A stretch of DNA of 64,000 nucleotides from DATKAS01 sp963773315. GTDB taxonomy: Bacteria; Actinomycetota; Acidimicrobiia; Acidimicrobiales; DATKAS01. The notes below the pieces were generated by a model that was not told the origin of the DNA, did no database searches, and saw nothing but the letters and a program-made list of their open reading frames with translations. Where the stretch lies: positions 62,001 through 126,000 of the forward strand of contig CAVZAF010000002.1 of assembly GCA_963773315.1 (NCBI GenBank), written 5' to 3'. The translations under genes and the position numbers were made by a program. Positions 15,829-23,514 of the stretch are shown piece after piece. Position 1 is the stretch's first letter. Each line of letters begins with the position of its first letter.

Positions 15829-17529
15829 ATGACGACGTTCGACCTGATCGTTCGGAACGGTTCGGTGGTGGATGGCACCGGAGCGCCCTCGGTGCGAGCC
15901 GACATCGGAGTCCTCGGCGACCGGGTGTCTGCGATCGGTGATCTGCACGGCGAGTTTGCCTCCGTCGAGGTCGATGCCTCCGACCGCTACGTCACCCCCG
16001 GGTTCGTCGACATCCACACCCACCTCGACGCGCAGCTCGCGTGGGATCCGATCGGCACGTCGTCGTGCTGGCATGGCGTGACGACCGTCGTGATGGGCAA
16101 CTGCGGCGTCACGTTCGCGCCGTGCCGTCCGGACGATCGCGAATACCTCGCCGAGATGATGGAGTCGGTCGAGGACATCCCCGCCACCTCCATCCTCCAG
16201 GGGCTCCCGTGGGATTGGACGACATACGGGGAGTACCTCCAGAGCGTCGATCGCATGGCCAAGGGCGTGAACGTCGGCGGCATGGTCGGTCACTGCGCGG
16301 TGCGCTACCACGCGATGGGAGACCGCAGCCTCAGTGAGGAGCCGGCGGGTCCGGACGACGTCGCAGCGATGTGCGAGCTCGTGGACGAGGCCATGCGCGC
16401 TGGTGCGCTCGGCTTCTCGACGTCACGCACGTTCCTTCACCGCGTGCCCGACGGAAGGCCGGTGCCCGGCACCTATGCCGCCCCCGAAGAGCTACTCGCG
16501 ATCGGCGACGTGCTCGGCCGCCACGGACGCGGCGTGTTCGAGGCTGCGGCGCGCCTCGGTGAAGGTGACGACGACTCGCTCAAGAACACGCGTGGTGAGC
16601 TGCGTTGGATGAGCGAGCTCTCGCGCCGCTCAGGCCGTCCGGTGACGTTCGGGCTCGCGCAGTCGAATCGGCGTCCCGACCTCTACTCCCGCGTGATCCA
16701 GCTCACCGAGGAGGGCAACCTCATCGGGGGCCGACTGCGGCCACAGACGACAGCACGAGGCGTCGGCATCCTGCTCGGCATCGCGAACAACACGCCGTAT
16801 GGGCGCTGTCCTGCGTGGAGGGCGCTGCGGGAGGTCTCTCTCGACGAGCGCTTGACAGCGATGCGTGACCCCGAGCGCCGGGCCGAGCTCATCGCTCAGG
16901 CCGACGCCGAGACGCAGGTGCTCGATCCGCGCACGGTCTTCGTGCTGGCTGGTCCCGACGCTCGCTACGAGTGCACCGCCGAGGACTCGCTCGCCGCGCA
17001 CGCAGCGCGAAGGGGAGTGAGCGCGGCCGAGGCGTTCCTCGACATCTCGCTCGAGACCGAGGGCGCGGCCGCGGTGAACTTCCCGTTCCTCAACCAGAGC
17101 CTCGACGCGGTCGCCGACATGCTCAACAACAAGACCGTCGTGATGGGGCTCGCCGACTCGGGCGCCCACGTCGGTCAGATCATGGACGCGAGCCAGCCGA
17201 CCTTCTTCCTCACGTACTGGGTGCGCGAGAAAGCGCTCTGCTCGGTCGAGGAGGGCATCCGCCGGCTGACCTCCGACACCGCAGGACTGTTCGGCGTCAA
17301 GGACCGCGGTGTGCTCAGGCCCGGCGCGTTCGCCGACATCAACGTCATCGACCTCGACGGCATGCGGCTGCCGACGCCTGAGTACGTGCACGACTTCCCG
17401 GGCGGCGCGGGCCGGTACATCCAGCGCTCGTCCGGCTACGACGCGACCATCGTGAACGGTGCGGTGTTCATGCGAGACGGCGAGCACACCGGCGCCCTCG
17501 CCGGACGCACGGTGCGCTCGACCGACTGA
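15829..17529 (+). CDS. N-acyl-D-amino-acid deacylase family amidohydrolase
   Basis: 566 aa from the ATG at 15829; a GTG at 15814 preceded by AGGGGA is an alternative that adds VGFGC. Amidohydrolase-fold features: TTFDLIVRNGSVVDGTGAPSVRADIGV, the metal-binding HxH in FVDIHTHLDAQ, GNCGVTFAPCRP, a DSGAHVGQ near the end, and the terminal beta strands typical of D-aminoacylase/dihydroorotase-type enzymes (GAFADINVIDLD). It probably hydrolyses N-acyl or cyclic amide bonds. It opens a block of catabolic-type genes (amidase, LLM monooxygenase, VOC), but an operon is not shown because neighbours lie on the other strand. Confidence 0.85.
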   Translation: MTTFDLIVRNGSVVDGTGAPSVRADIGVLGDRVSAIGDLHGEFASVEVDASDRYVTPGFVDIHTHLDAQLAWDPIGTSSCWHGVTTVVMGNCGVTFAPCRPDDREYLAEMMESVEDIPATSILQGLPWDWTTYGEYLQSVDRMAKGVNVGGMVGHCAVRYHAMGDRSLSEEPAGPDDVAAMCELVDEAMRAGALGFSTSRTFLHRVPDGRPVPGTYAAPEELLAIGDVLGRHGRGVFEAAARLGEGDDDSLKNTRGELRWMSELSRRSGRPVTFGLAQSNRRPDLYSRVIQLTEEGNLIGGRLRPQTTARGVGILLGIANNTPYGRCPAWRALREVSLDERLTAMRDPERRAELIAQADAETQVLDPRTVFVLAGPDARYECTAEDSLAAHAARRGVSAAEAFLDISLETEGAAAVNFPFLNQSLDAVADMLNNKTVVMGLADSGAHVGQIMDASQPTFFLTYWVREKALCSVEEGIRRLTSDTAGLFGVKDRGVLRPGAFADINVIDLDGMRLPTPEYVHDFPGGAGRYIQRSSGYDATIVNGAVFMRDGEHTGALAGRTVRSTD

Positions 17530-17544
17530 TCGTCGAGAGCGTCG

Positions 17545-18339
17545 CTACACGTTCCCGCTCGCGGCCCGCTCGGGGCTGAGCTGCATCACGTTGAACATCG
17601 CGCCCTGCGGGTCGGCGACCATCGCGAACGTGCCGGGCTCGATCGCCATCGGTCCGACGTGCACCGAACCGCCCAGCTCCTTGAGCTTGGCGACGGTGGC
17701 GTCGATGTCGGCGACCGCGAAGTAGACGCCCCAGTAGTCGGGCACCTCCGCGGGCAGCTGCGGCGGACGCGTCATCATCCCGCCGATCGAGCGGTCACCG
17801 ATCTTCCACTCGGTGTAGCCGCCCATCGGTCCCTCGGCCTCGCCGTAGGTCTGGCCGCCCCACCCGAAGACCGCGCCGTAGAACTTCTTCGACCCGTCGA
17901 CGTCGGACGTGGCGAGCTCACTCCAGCTGTAGCTGTTCGGCTCGTTGACGATACCGGCGCCGGGCATGACGCCCGCCTGCCACACCGAGAACACGGCGCC
18001 CTTCGGGTCCATGAAGACACCCATGCGGCCCGCGTCGAGCACGTCCATCGGCTCGACGAGCACGTTGCCGCCGTTGTCCTTCACCTTCTTCGCGACGCTG
18101 TCCGCATTGTCGACGATGACGTAGGTGGCCCACACCGGTGGACCGGGATTCATCGCGGGGCCGATGCCGGCCACCGGTCGGCCGCGGAGCATGGCGATGC
18201 TGTAGCCGCCCGCCTCCTCAGGGCCGGGCGGGATCTCCCAGCCGAAGAGCCCGCTGTAGAACGCGCGCGCTTTGTTGATGTCGGGCGATCCGAGGTCGAC
18301 CCATCCGGGGACTCCGTCGTCGTACTTGTCGACTTCCAT
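17545..18339 (-). CDS. VOC family protein with two glyoxalase domains
   Basis: 264 aa. The ATG at 18339 has AGGAGG 6 nt upstream. It holds two tandem vicinal-oxygen-chelate domains: WVDLGSPDINKARAFYSGLFGWEI ... VSVWQAGV, and WSELATSDVDGSKKFYGAVFGWGG ... MFNVMQL, each with the beta-alpha-beta-beta-beta pattern. Metal ligands are not fully conserved, as in many CFP30-like two-domain proteins, so catalysis is uncertain. It lies 70 bp downstream of the SRPBCC gene on the same strand and may be co-transcribed with it. Confidence 0.85.
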   Translation of the reverse strand: MEVDKYDDGVPGWVDLGSPDINKARAFYSGLFGWEIPPGPEEAGGYSIAMLRGRPVAGIGPAMNPGPPVWATYVIVDNADSVAKKVKDNGGNVLVEPMDVLDAGRMGVFMDPKGAVFSVWQAGVMPGAGIVNEPNSYSWSELATSDVDGSKKFYGAVFGWGGQTYGEAEGPMGGYTEWKIGDRSIGGMMTRPPQLPAEVPDYWGVYFAVADIDATVAKLKELGGSVHVGPMAIEPGTFAMVADPQGAMFNVMQLSPERAASGNV

Positions 18340-18412
18340 GCCACGGCCTCCTGCTCGGGGGAAACGCGGCCGACTGTAGGACCGGACGCTCCCGTCAGGT
18401 ATCGCGACGCGG

Positions 18413-18898
18413 CTACGGCTTCGGGTAGCCCCGCTTGACCGTGCGGTCGAGGATGCCGAGCGTGGCGCGCAGTGCGCTCTCCGGGATGATCGGAAAGATG
18501 TTGCGCTCTCTCCACACGGGATCGATCGTCGACCAGTCGTAGTAGCTCGTCACCAGGGTGCCCTCGTCGGTGGGCTCGAGCCGGTAGCCGTAGATGTGAC
18601 CTATCGGTGGTTGGACCACCCCGTTGATCTTCCAGGCGATCTCGCGGTCCTGCTCGAAGGTGACGATCTCGACGGTCACGTCGTACTTCCCGAGCGGGAA
18701 GTCGTTCAGCGCCTCGCGGTCCATGTGGACGACGAACGTGTCTCCGACCGCCTTCGCGGGCTGGCCGTCGGCGGACTGGAGCATGCCCGACGCATCGATG
18801 GCGACGTGGCCGTTCGGATCGGAGACCACGGCGAAGATCTCGGCCGGGGTCGCTTCGATGGGGCGTTGCACTTCCATGCGCTCGGGCGTGTCGGTCAT
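18413..18898 (-). CDS. SRPBCC family (polyketide cyclase/START-like) protein
   Basis: 161 aa from the ATG at 18898, preceded by a strong purine-rich Shine-Dalgarno (GGGGGAGG); a longer in-frame start at 18919 adds seven residues and loses this site. The helix-grip fold is shown by RMEVQRPIEATPAEIFAVVSDPNGHVAID at the N-terminus, the central strands (TFVVHMDREALNDFPLGKYDVTVEIVTF) and the terminal helix (PESALRATLGILDRTVKRG). Such proteins bind hydrophobic ligands; the ligand is unknown. A 50-bp palindromic element lies just upstream, between it and the LLM gene. Confidence 0.85.
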   Translation of the reverse strand: MTDTPERMEVQRPIEATPAEIFAVVSDPNGHVAIDASGMLQSADGQPAKAVGDTFVVHMDREALNDFPLGKYDVTVEIVTFEQDREIAWKINGVVQPPIGHIYGYRLEPTDEGTLVTSYYDWSTIDPVWRERNIFPIIPESALRATLGILDRTVKRGYPKP

Positions 18899-18920
18899 GG
18901 CCGCATCCTCCCCCTCCACC

Positions 18921-18970
18921 GTTCTCGTTTCAAAACCCCGCCATCCGTGGCGGGTTTTCCGCGCGAGAAC
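18921..18970. repeat. 50-bp palindromic intergenic element, copy 1 (terminator-like)
   Basis: A nested inverted repeat: outer arms GTTCTCG (18921-18927) and CGAGAAC (18964-18970), inner arms AAAACCCCGCC (18932-18942) and GGCGGGTTTT (18949-18958) around loop ATCCGT. The inner stem followed by TTTT looks like an intrinsic terminator. A second copy of the same length, 39 of 50 bases identical, lies at 59401-59450. Confidence 0.7.
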
Positions 18971-18977
18971 CTGACGT

Positions 18978-20127
18978 CTACCCGACGAGGGGCATGACCT
19001 CTTCGGCGACGAGGTGGAGCTGCTCGTCGAGCTGGTCGCGCGTGAGCCCGGGAAACTCGAGGAACACGACGAGGTGCTTCAGGTCGAGCAGGTCCTTGAA
19101 GTCGCCGATGACCTGCGCCACGTCATCGGGCGTGCCGACCGCGGCGATGCGTTGCTCCATCGAGTCTTCGAGCTCGGGCTGGAAGCCGAACGGACGGTTC
19201 GTGCCGTCCGGGAGGAGGTAGTTGCGGAACCGCCCGTACGGGGCGAGGAACCGGCAGAACTCGTCGTGCGCGTTCCGCACCGCTGCCATCGCCTTCTCGC
19301 GAGTCGCGCCGACGTGGACGTTCAACACCAGCGCGCGATCCTCGCCCGGGCGCGACCGTGCGGCCCGCCGCAGCCGCGACCTCGGCATAGTCGTCCCACT
19401 TGCGCTTCAGCGTCGACGGCGGCTGCTGCCAGTAGATGCCCTTGTGACCGACGGCGGGTGCATACGTCATCGTGTCGGGCGACGTGATCGGTTGATAGAT
19501 CTCGATCTCGCGCGTCGGACGAGGCACGAGCGTGAGCTCGGTGACGAGCGAGCCGCGGTCGGGGATGCCGACCGGCGGGAAGCTGTAGTGCTTCCCGGTG
19601 TAGCTGAACCGCTCTTGCGTCCACGCGAGCTTGATGACCTCCATCGCCTCTTCGAAGTGCTCGCGGTTGATGCGATCGGCCTCGCGGCTCATCTCGTTGT
19701 CACCCGAGGCGACCATCGAGCCGAGCGACTCTGCCTCGCGAGGCACCGTGCCACGACCGACGCCGAACACCATGCGACCACCGGTGAGGACATCCGCGAG
19801 AGCGAAGTCCTCGGCGAGGCGAAGCGGATGCCATTGGGGCACGACGTTGAACATCTGGCCTTGTCGAAGACGTTCGGTGCGCAGCGCGAGCGCCATGCCG
19901 AACTGGATGATGTTCGGGATGACCTCGTAGCCCTCGTGCTGGAAGTGGTGCTCGGTCAGCCACATGGTGTCGTAGCCGAGGCGGTCGGCCGTGTCGGCCC
20001 ACTTGAAGAGGTTGTCGTACGCGGCGACGACATCGGTCATGCCATAGCGGCGCGTCGTGGGGACCGGACCAGCATTGCCGGCGTCGGGCATGGGCACCGC
20101 TCCGAAGAAGAACACGTCGAGCTTCAC
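18978..20127 (-). CDS. LLM-class flavin-dependent oxidoreductase (frameshifted)
   Basis: Luciferase-like F420/FMN monooxygenase of about 383 aa, split by one frame change near 19360. The N-terminal part starts at GTG 20127 (VKLDVFFFGAVPMP) and carries TADRLGYDTMWLTEHHF, QFGMALALRTERLR, RLAEDFALADVLTGGRMVFGVGRG and REHFEEAMEVIKLAW, all typical of bacterial luciferase relatives. After DDYAEVAAAAGR the frame changes and continues as RPGEDRALVLNVHVG through to EEVMPLVG. The break sits in a GC-rich run (CGCACGG) and looks like a single-base error. A palindrome GTGAACGTTCAC lies 45 bp upstream. The substrate is unknown. Confidence 0.8.
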
Positions 20128-20171
20128 GTGATCATGGAACCCGATCGGAGGGCGGCGCGCGTTTCGAGCCT

Positions 20172-20183
20172 GTGAACGTTCAC
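20172..20183. promoter_or_regulatory. Perfect palindrome GTGAACGTTCAC, putative operator
   Basis: A 12-bp perfect palindrome in the 67-bp gap between the amidase stop (20195) and the LLM start (20127), about 45 bp upstream of the LLM gene. The size and symmetry fit a TetR- or GntR-type dimer site. The regulator is not identified. Confidence 0.4.
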
Positions 20184-20194
20184 GGCAGCCGGAT

Positions 20195-21550
20195 TCACGG
20201 CACCGGGAACGGGTCGTAGCCGTCCGCGACCAACGGCCACGGGGCCGCCTGCTCGATGACCTCGGCGAGGGCGAGCGCGATGCCGTCTCTCCAACGCGGC
20301 GCCACGATCTGCAGCCCGAAGGGCACACCAAAGCTGTCGCGGCCCATGGGAACGGTGACGACGGGGTGTCCGGTCATGTTGAACTCGGTCGTGTTCACGC
20401 AGATCGCCGGGTCGTTGATGCCCGCGACGGTGGTGGGCAACGGGCCTTCGGGCGCCCACGACTCGGCGTTCGAGACGGGAGTGATCAGCACCGTGTCGTC
20501 GCCGAGAAGGCGGTCGTAGATCGCGCACACGTCGTAGCAACGGCGACGCGCGCCGACGTAGTCGTGGAGGCTCAGGAACTCGTGCATCAACAGCATCTCC
20601 TGCAACCCGAGGTCGAGCTCGCTCCATCGATCGCGAAGGTGGACGAGGCTCTGCGAGAGCTCGGACACGCTGATGATCCCCCAGTCGATCGCGGCACCCG
20701 GCGCGGGGTTCTCGATCTCCTCGACTCTGTAGCCGAGGCCCTCGAGAGTCGACGCGATGCGACGCGACGCGGCTTCGATGTTCGGCTCGACGGCGAGGCG
20801 GAGGGTGCGGCACAGCAGCACCTTGCTCGGCTTCGTGAGCGACATGTCGACGGCGCCCTTCGGCAACGAACGCACGTCGCCGGCCGTCGGCCCGAGGTAC
20901 ACCGACGCCTCGGCAATGACGTCAGCGACCGTGTGACCGGTCGCGCCCCAGGTCGAGAAGTCGATCCACCGAGGAGCGCCGTCGCGGCCGATCGCGCCGA
21001 TCGTCGGCTTCAGGCCCACGAGCCCACACATCGACGCGGGGATGCGTACGGATCCTCCTCCGTCCGACGACGTCGCGATCGGCACGAGTCCCGCCGCGAG
21101 CGCGGCGGCGGACCCCCCGCTCGAGCCGCCGGGAGTGCGCTCGAGGTTCCAGGGGTTCCGCGTCGGGCCGAACACCGAGTTGAACGTCGCCGCGGTCCAT
21201 CCGTACGCGGGCGAGTTCGACTTGCCGATCGGGATGGCTCCGGCGGCGCGCAAGCGTGCGACCGTCGTGTCGTCGACGGTCTCGGGTGGACCGCCCGCTC
21301 CGACGAGCGGCGAGCCGTAGCTCGTGGGGAGGCCGATGCAACGAGCGAGGTCCTTCACGAGATAGGGGATGCCGGCGAGCGGCCCCTGCCGCGGCGAGCG
21401 CTTCGCCTCGTCGAGGGCTTGCTCGGCGCCGAGCGCGACGACGGCGTTGATGGGGCCGTCGAGCTTCTCGATGCGACGGAGTGCTTCCTCGACCAGGTCG
21501 GTCGGATGCACCCGGCCCTCACGGACTGCGGTTGCCAGCTCGGTCAGCAT
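20195..21550 (-). CDS. Amidase (amidase signature family)
   Basis: 451 aa. It has the amidase-signature Ser-cisSer-Lys triad: the Lys in GIPYLVKDLARC, and the Gly/Ser-rich loop TPGGSSGGSAAALAAGLVPIATSSDGGGSVRIPASMCGLVGLKPT with both serines. Length and ends are normal for the family. It hydrolyses an amide or aryl ester; GatA is excluded by context (no gatB/gatC). The start lies 10 bp from the divergent YciI-like gene, so their promoters must overlap; CATGAT ends 6 nt upstream of the ATG, suggesting a leaderless start. Confidence 0.88.
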   Translation of the reverse strand: MLTELATAVREGRVHPTDLVEEALRRIEKLDGPINAVVALGAEQALDEAKRSPRQGPLAGIPYLVKDLARCIGLPTSYGSPLVGAGGPPETVDDTTVARLRAAGAIPIGKSNSPAYGWTAATFNSVFGPTRNPWNLERTPGGSSGGSAAALAAGLVPIATSSDGGGSVRIPASMCGLVGLKPTIGAIGRDGAPRWIDFSTWGATGHTVADVIAEASVYLGPTAGDVRSLPKGAVDMSLTKPSKVLLCRTLRLAVEPNIEAASRRIASTLEGLGYRVEEIENPAPGAAIDWGIISVSELSQSLVHLRDRWSELDLGLQEMLLMHEFLSLHDYVGARRRCYDVCAIYDRLLGDDTVLITPVSNAESWAPEGPLPTTVAGINDPAICVNTTEFNMTGHPVVTVPMGRDSFGVPFGLQIVAPRWRDGIALALAEVIEQAAPWPLVADGYDPFPVP

Positions 21551-21559
21551 CGGCGAATC

Positions 21560-21928
21560 ATGTCAGGGATGAGCAGCGACGAGCCTCAGGTCACCTACGT
21601 CTCCGACGAGGTCATGCAAGCGGGGATGGCCACCACCCGCGAGTACGTGATCGGGCTCCTCTACCAGGGGCCCGCGTACAGCGACGAGGGCGCTCGCAAG
21701 ATCATCTGGGAGCACGGCCGCCGCAACTTCGGCCTGCGCGCCGACGGCGTGCTGAACGTCGTGTGTCCGGTGATGGACAGCTCCGAGCTGTGCGGCGTCG
21801 GGATCTACGACGCGACGACCGACGAGGTCGAGGCGATCATGCAGAGTGATCCTGGCGTCGTCGCGGGCGTGTTCCGCTATGAGGTGCACCCGTGTCGCAG
21901 CTTCCCGGGGGACGCGCTCGCGCCCTGA
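21560..21928 (+). CDS. YciI-like domain protein
   Basis: 122 aa from the ATG at 21560, or 119 aa from the ATG at 21569. The single domain (TTREYVIGLLYQGPAYSDEGARKIIWEHGRRNF...VNVVCPVMDSSELCGVGIYDATTDEVEAIMQSDPGV...RYEVHPCRSFPGDAL) has the ferredoxin-like YciI/dimeric-barrel pattern, with a conserved His and a C-terminal RYEVHP strand. The function is unknown; relatives are small stand-alone enzymes or dimerisation modules. It is divergent from the amidase with almost no intergenic space and convergent with the LuxR gene. Confidence 0.75.
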   Translation: MSGMSSDEPQVTYVSDEVMQAGMATTREYVIGLLYQGPAYSDEGARKIIWEHGRRNFGLRADGVLNVVCPVMDSSELCGVGIYDATTDEVEAIMQSDPGVVAGVFRYEVHPCRSFPGDALAP

Positions 21929-21943
21929 TGGCGGGCTCCTCCG

Positions 21944-23018
21944 TCAGTGGTGGTCGCCGAGGAGCGTCGCGACGAGCTCCCTCCGACTCGCGACGCCGAG
22001 CTTGTCGAACACCGCGCGGAGGTGCTCCTGAACAGTGTGCGACGAGATGTGCAGCTCGCTGACGATCTGCTGAGTCGACCGACCGAGCAGCACGAGTGAC
22101 GCGACTCGCGTCTGCGCCGGGGTGAGACCCGAGCGCGTCGAGGTAGATCGACGCGACATCGGCCGGGCGCGCCGGCTCGAGGACGACGGCGGTCTGCACG
22201 CCGCCGACCGAACTGCGAGACGCGATGCGTGCAGCGTCAGCCACTGCCCGTCCGCTGCCCGCAGCCGAATCGCGGACGGCGTCCCGCCCCGGCCTTGCTC
22301 GGCTCCGCGACAACCGCCGCCGCGGCGAACACCGCCGCCGGGAGCGCGCCATTGCCCACGTCGATCCATGCGGGATCGATGAGCTCGGCCATCCATCGCT
22401 GCGCCTCGTCGTTCATCGACGTGATCGTCATGTCGTCGTCGAGGACGATGATCCCGGGCCCACGCGTCCCCGGCCGGGAGGGCACGACGCCGCCCACGAC
22501 GAGGGCGCGCCGCAGGCCCTCTCGCGATGTGAGGGGCGAGCGCCCGGACGAGCGCGACTTCCTCCTCGCTGAAGCCGGTCGTGCCATCGGCGCGGTGGAG
22601 GCACAGCACTCCCCAGCAACGACTCTTCGACACGAGCGCGGCGCGCAGCTCGTCGCCCAGGTTCATCGGAGCCATCACGTCGAGGTACCGGTCGCTCGTC
22701 GACCGATCGCCTGCGGTGGCCTGGTCGAGCGATCGCACGGGATCACCCGCCGACGCGAGCGCCGTGAACTTGTTGACGTCGTCGTGCCCGAACTCGTTCT
22801 CGAGGAAGAGGGGTGTCGCTGCGGCGAGCGGAGCCTCGGCGATCACCGACGTGAACAGGATCGTCGCGGGGTCGACGGTCGCGAAGAACGCGGCGTCGAT
22901 CGACATCACCTGGCGGAGGCCTCCGAAGGATCTCCGCCTGCAACGGGCCACTCTCGAGTCCGGCGTAGCAGCGCTCGGCGAGGCGGTCGATCTGCCGCCT
23001 TCGCTCCGCCACGGTCAC
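21944..23018 (-). CDS. LuxR-family regulator with GAF/PAS-like sensor (frameshifted several times)
   Basis: The span encodes one regulator of about 355 aa broken by five frame changes near 22920, 22527, 22282, 22213 and 22128. In order: MTVAERRRQIDRLAERCYAGL (from ATG 23018), a GAF-like region (SIDAAFFATVDPATILFTSVIAE ... CWGVLCLHRADGTTGFSEEEVALVRALAPHIA), a PAS-like region (GPGIIVLDDDMTITSMNDEAQRWMAELIDPAW), and a C-terminal LuxR helix-turn-helix (LTPAQTRVASLVLLGRSTQQIVSELHISSHTVQEHLRAVFDKLGV). Homology on both sides of each break argues for base-calling errors. The start overlaps the stop of the SnoaL gene (ATGA), so both are one transcript. The ligand is unknown. Confidence 0.75.
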
Positions 23019-23461
23019 CTACTCACCCTACGCAGGGCCGGAGCGATCAGCCCGCGAGACCGAGCTGCTCGAAGGAGCGCGAGCTCGTCGAGGCGGCCCC
23101 AACGCTCGGTGATCTGCCCATCACGAACGCGGAAGATGTTGATGCCCTGCAGCTCGATGTGCTTGCCGGTCGGTGCGACGCCCATCAGCTCACCCTGCTG
23201 CGTCCCCGACGCCGTGAACCGCTCCACCACGATGTCGTCCTCGGCGATGAGGGCGTGCAGCTCGCTGTGCCAGTCGGGGAACGCCTTGCGGAACATGGAG
23301 CCGGCCATCCGCATGCCTTCGGCGTCGGGCGTCACCCCGACGGGAGGATCGTGGTTGACGAAGCTCGGGGCCAGGAACGTGTCGGTCGCGCTGAGGTCAC
23401 CGTCGGTGAACAGCGCGTCGATGAAACCACGGACGAGTGTCTTGTTGTCTTCGATGCTCAT
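23015..23461 (-). CDS. SnoaL-like ester cyclase / NTF2-fold protein
   Basis: 148 aa. An alpha+beta-barrel (NTF2-like) protein of the SnoaL ester-cyclase family: NKTLVRGFIDALFTDGDLSATDTFLAPSFVNHDPP, MFRKAFPDWHSELHALIAEDDIVVERFTASGTQQGELMGVAPTGKHIELQGINIFRVRDGQITERWGRLDELALL. The Asp/His positions of active SnoaL cyclases are broadly kept, but many homologues have no known role in polyketide chemistry. It is co-transcribed with, and upstream of, the LuxR regulator (4-bp overlap). GACGAT lies 6 nt before the ATG, a possible leaderless -10. Confidence 0.85.
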   Translation of the reverse strand: MSIEDNKTLVRGFIDALFTDGDLSATDTFLAPSFVNHDPPVGVTPDAEGMRMAGSMFRKAFPDWHSELHALIAEDDIVVERFTASGTQQGELMGVAPTGKHIELQGINIFRVRDGQITERWGRLDELALLRAARSRGLIAPALRRVSR

Positions 23462-23514
23462 GCCGGCATCGTCTCGGATCGGGGTGGCGACCGGTACCCC
23501 AACCTTGTTGGGTG

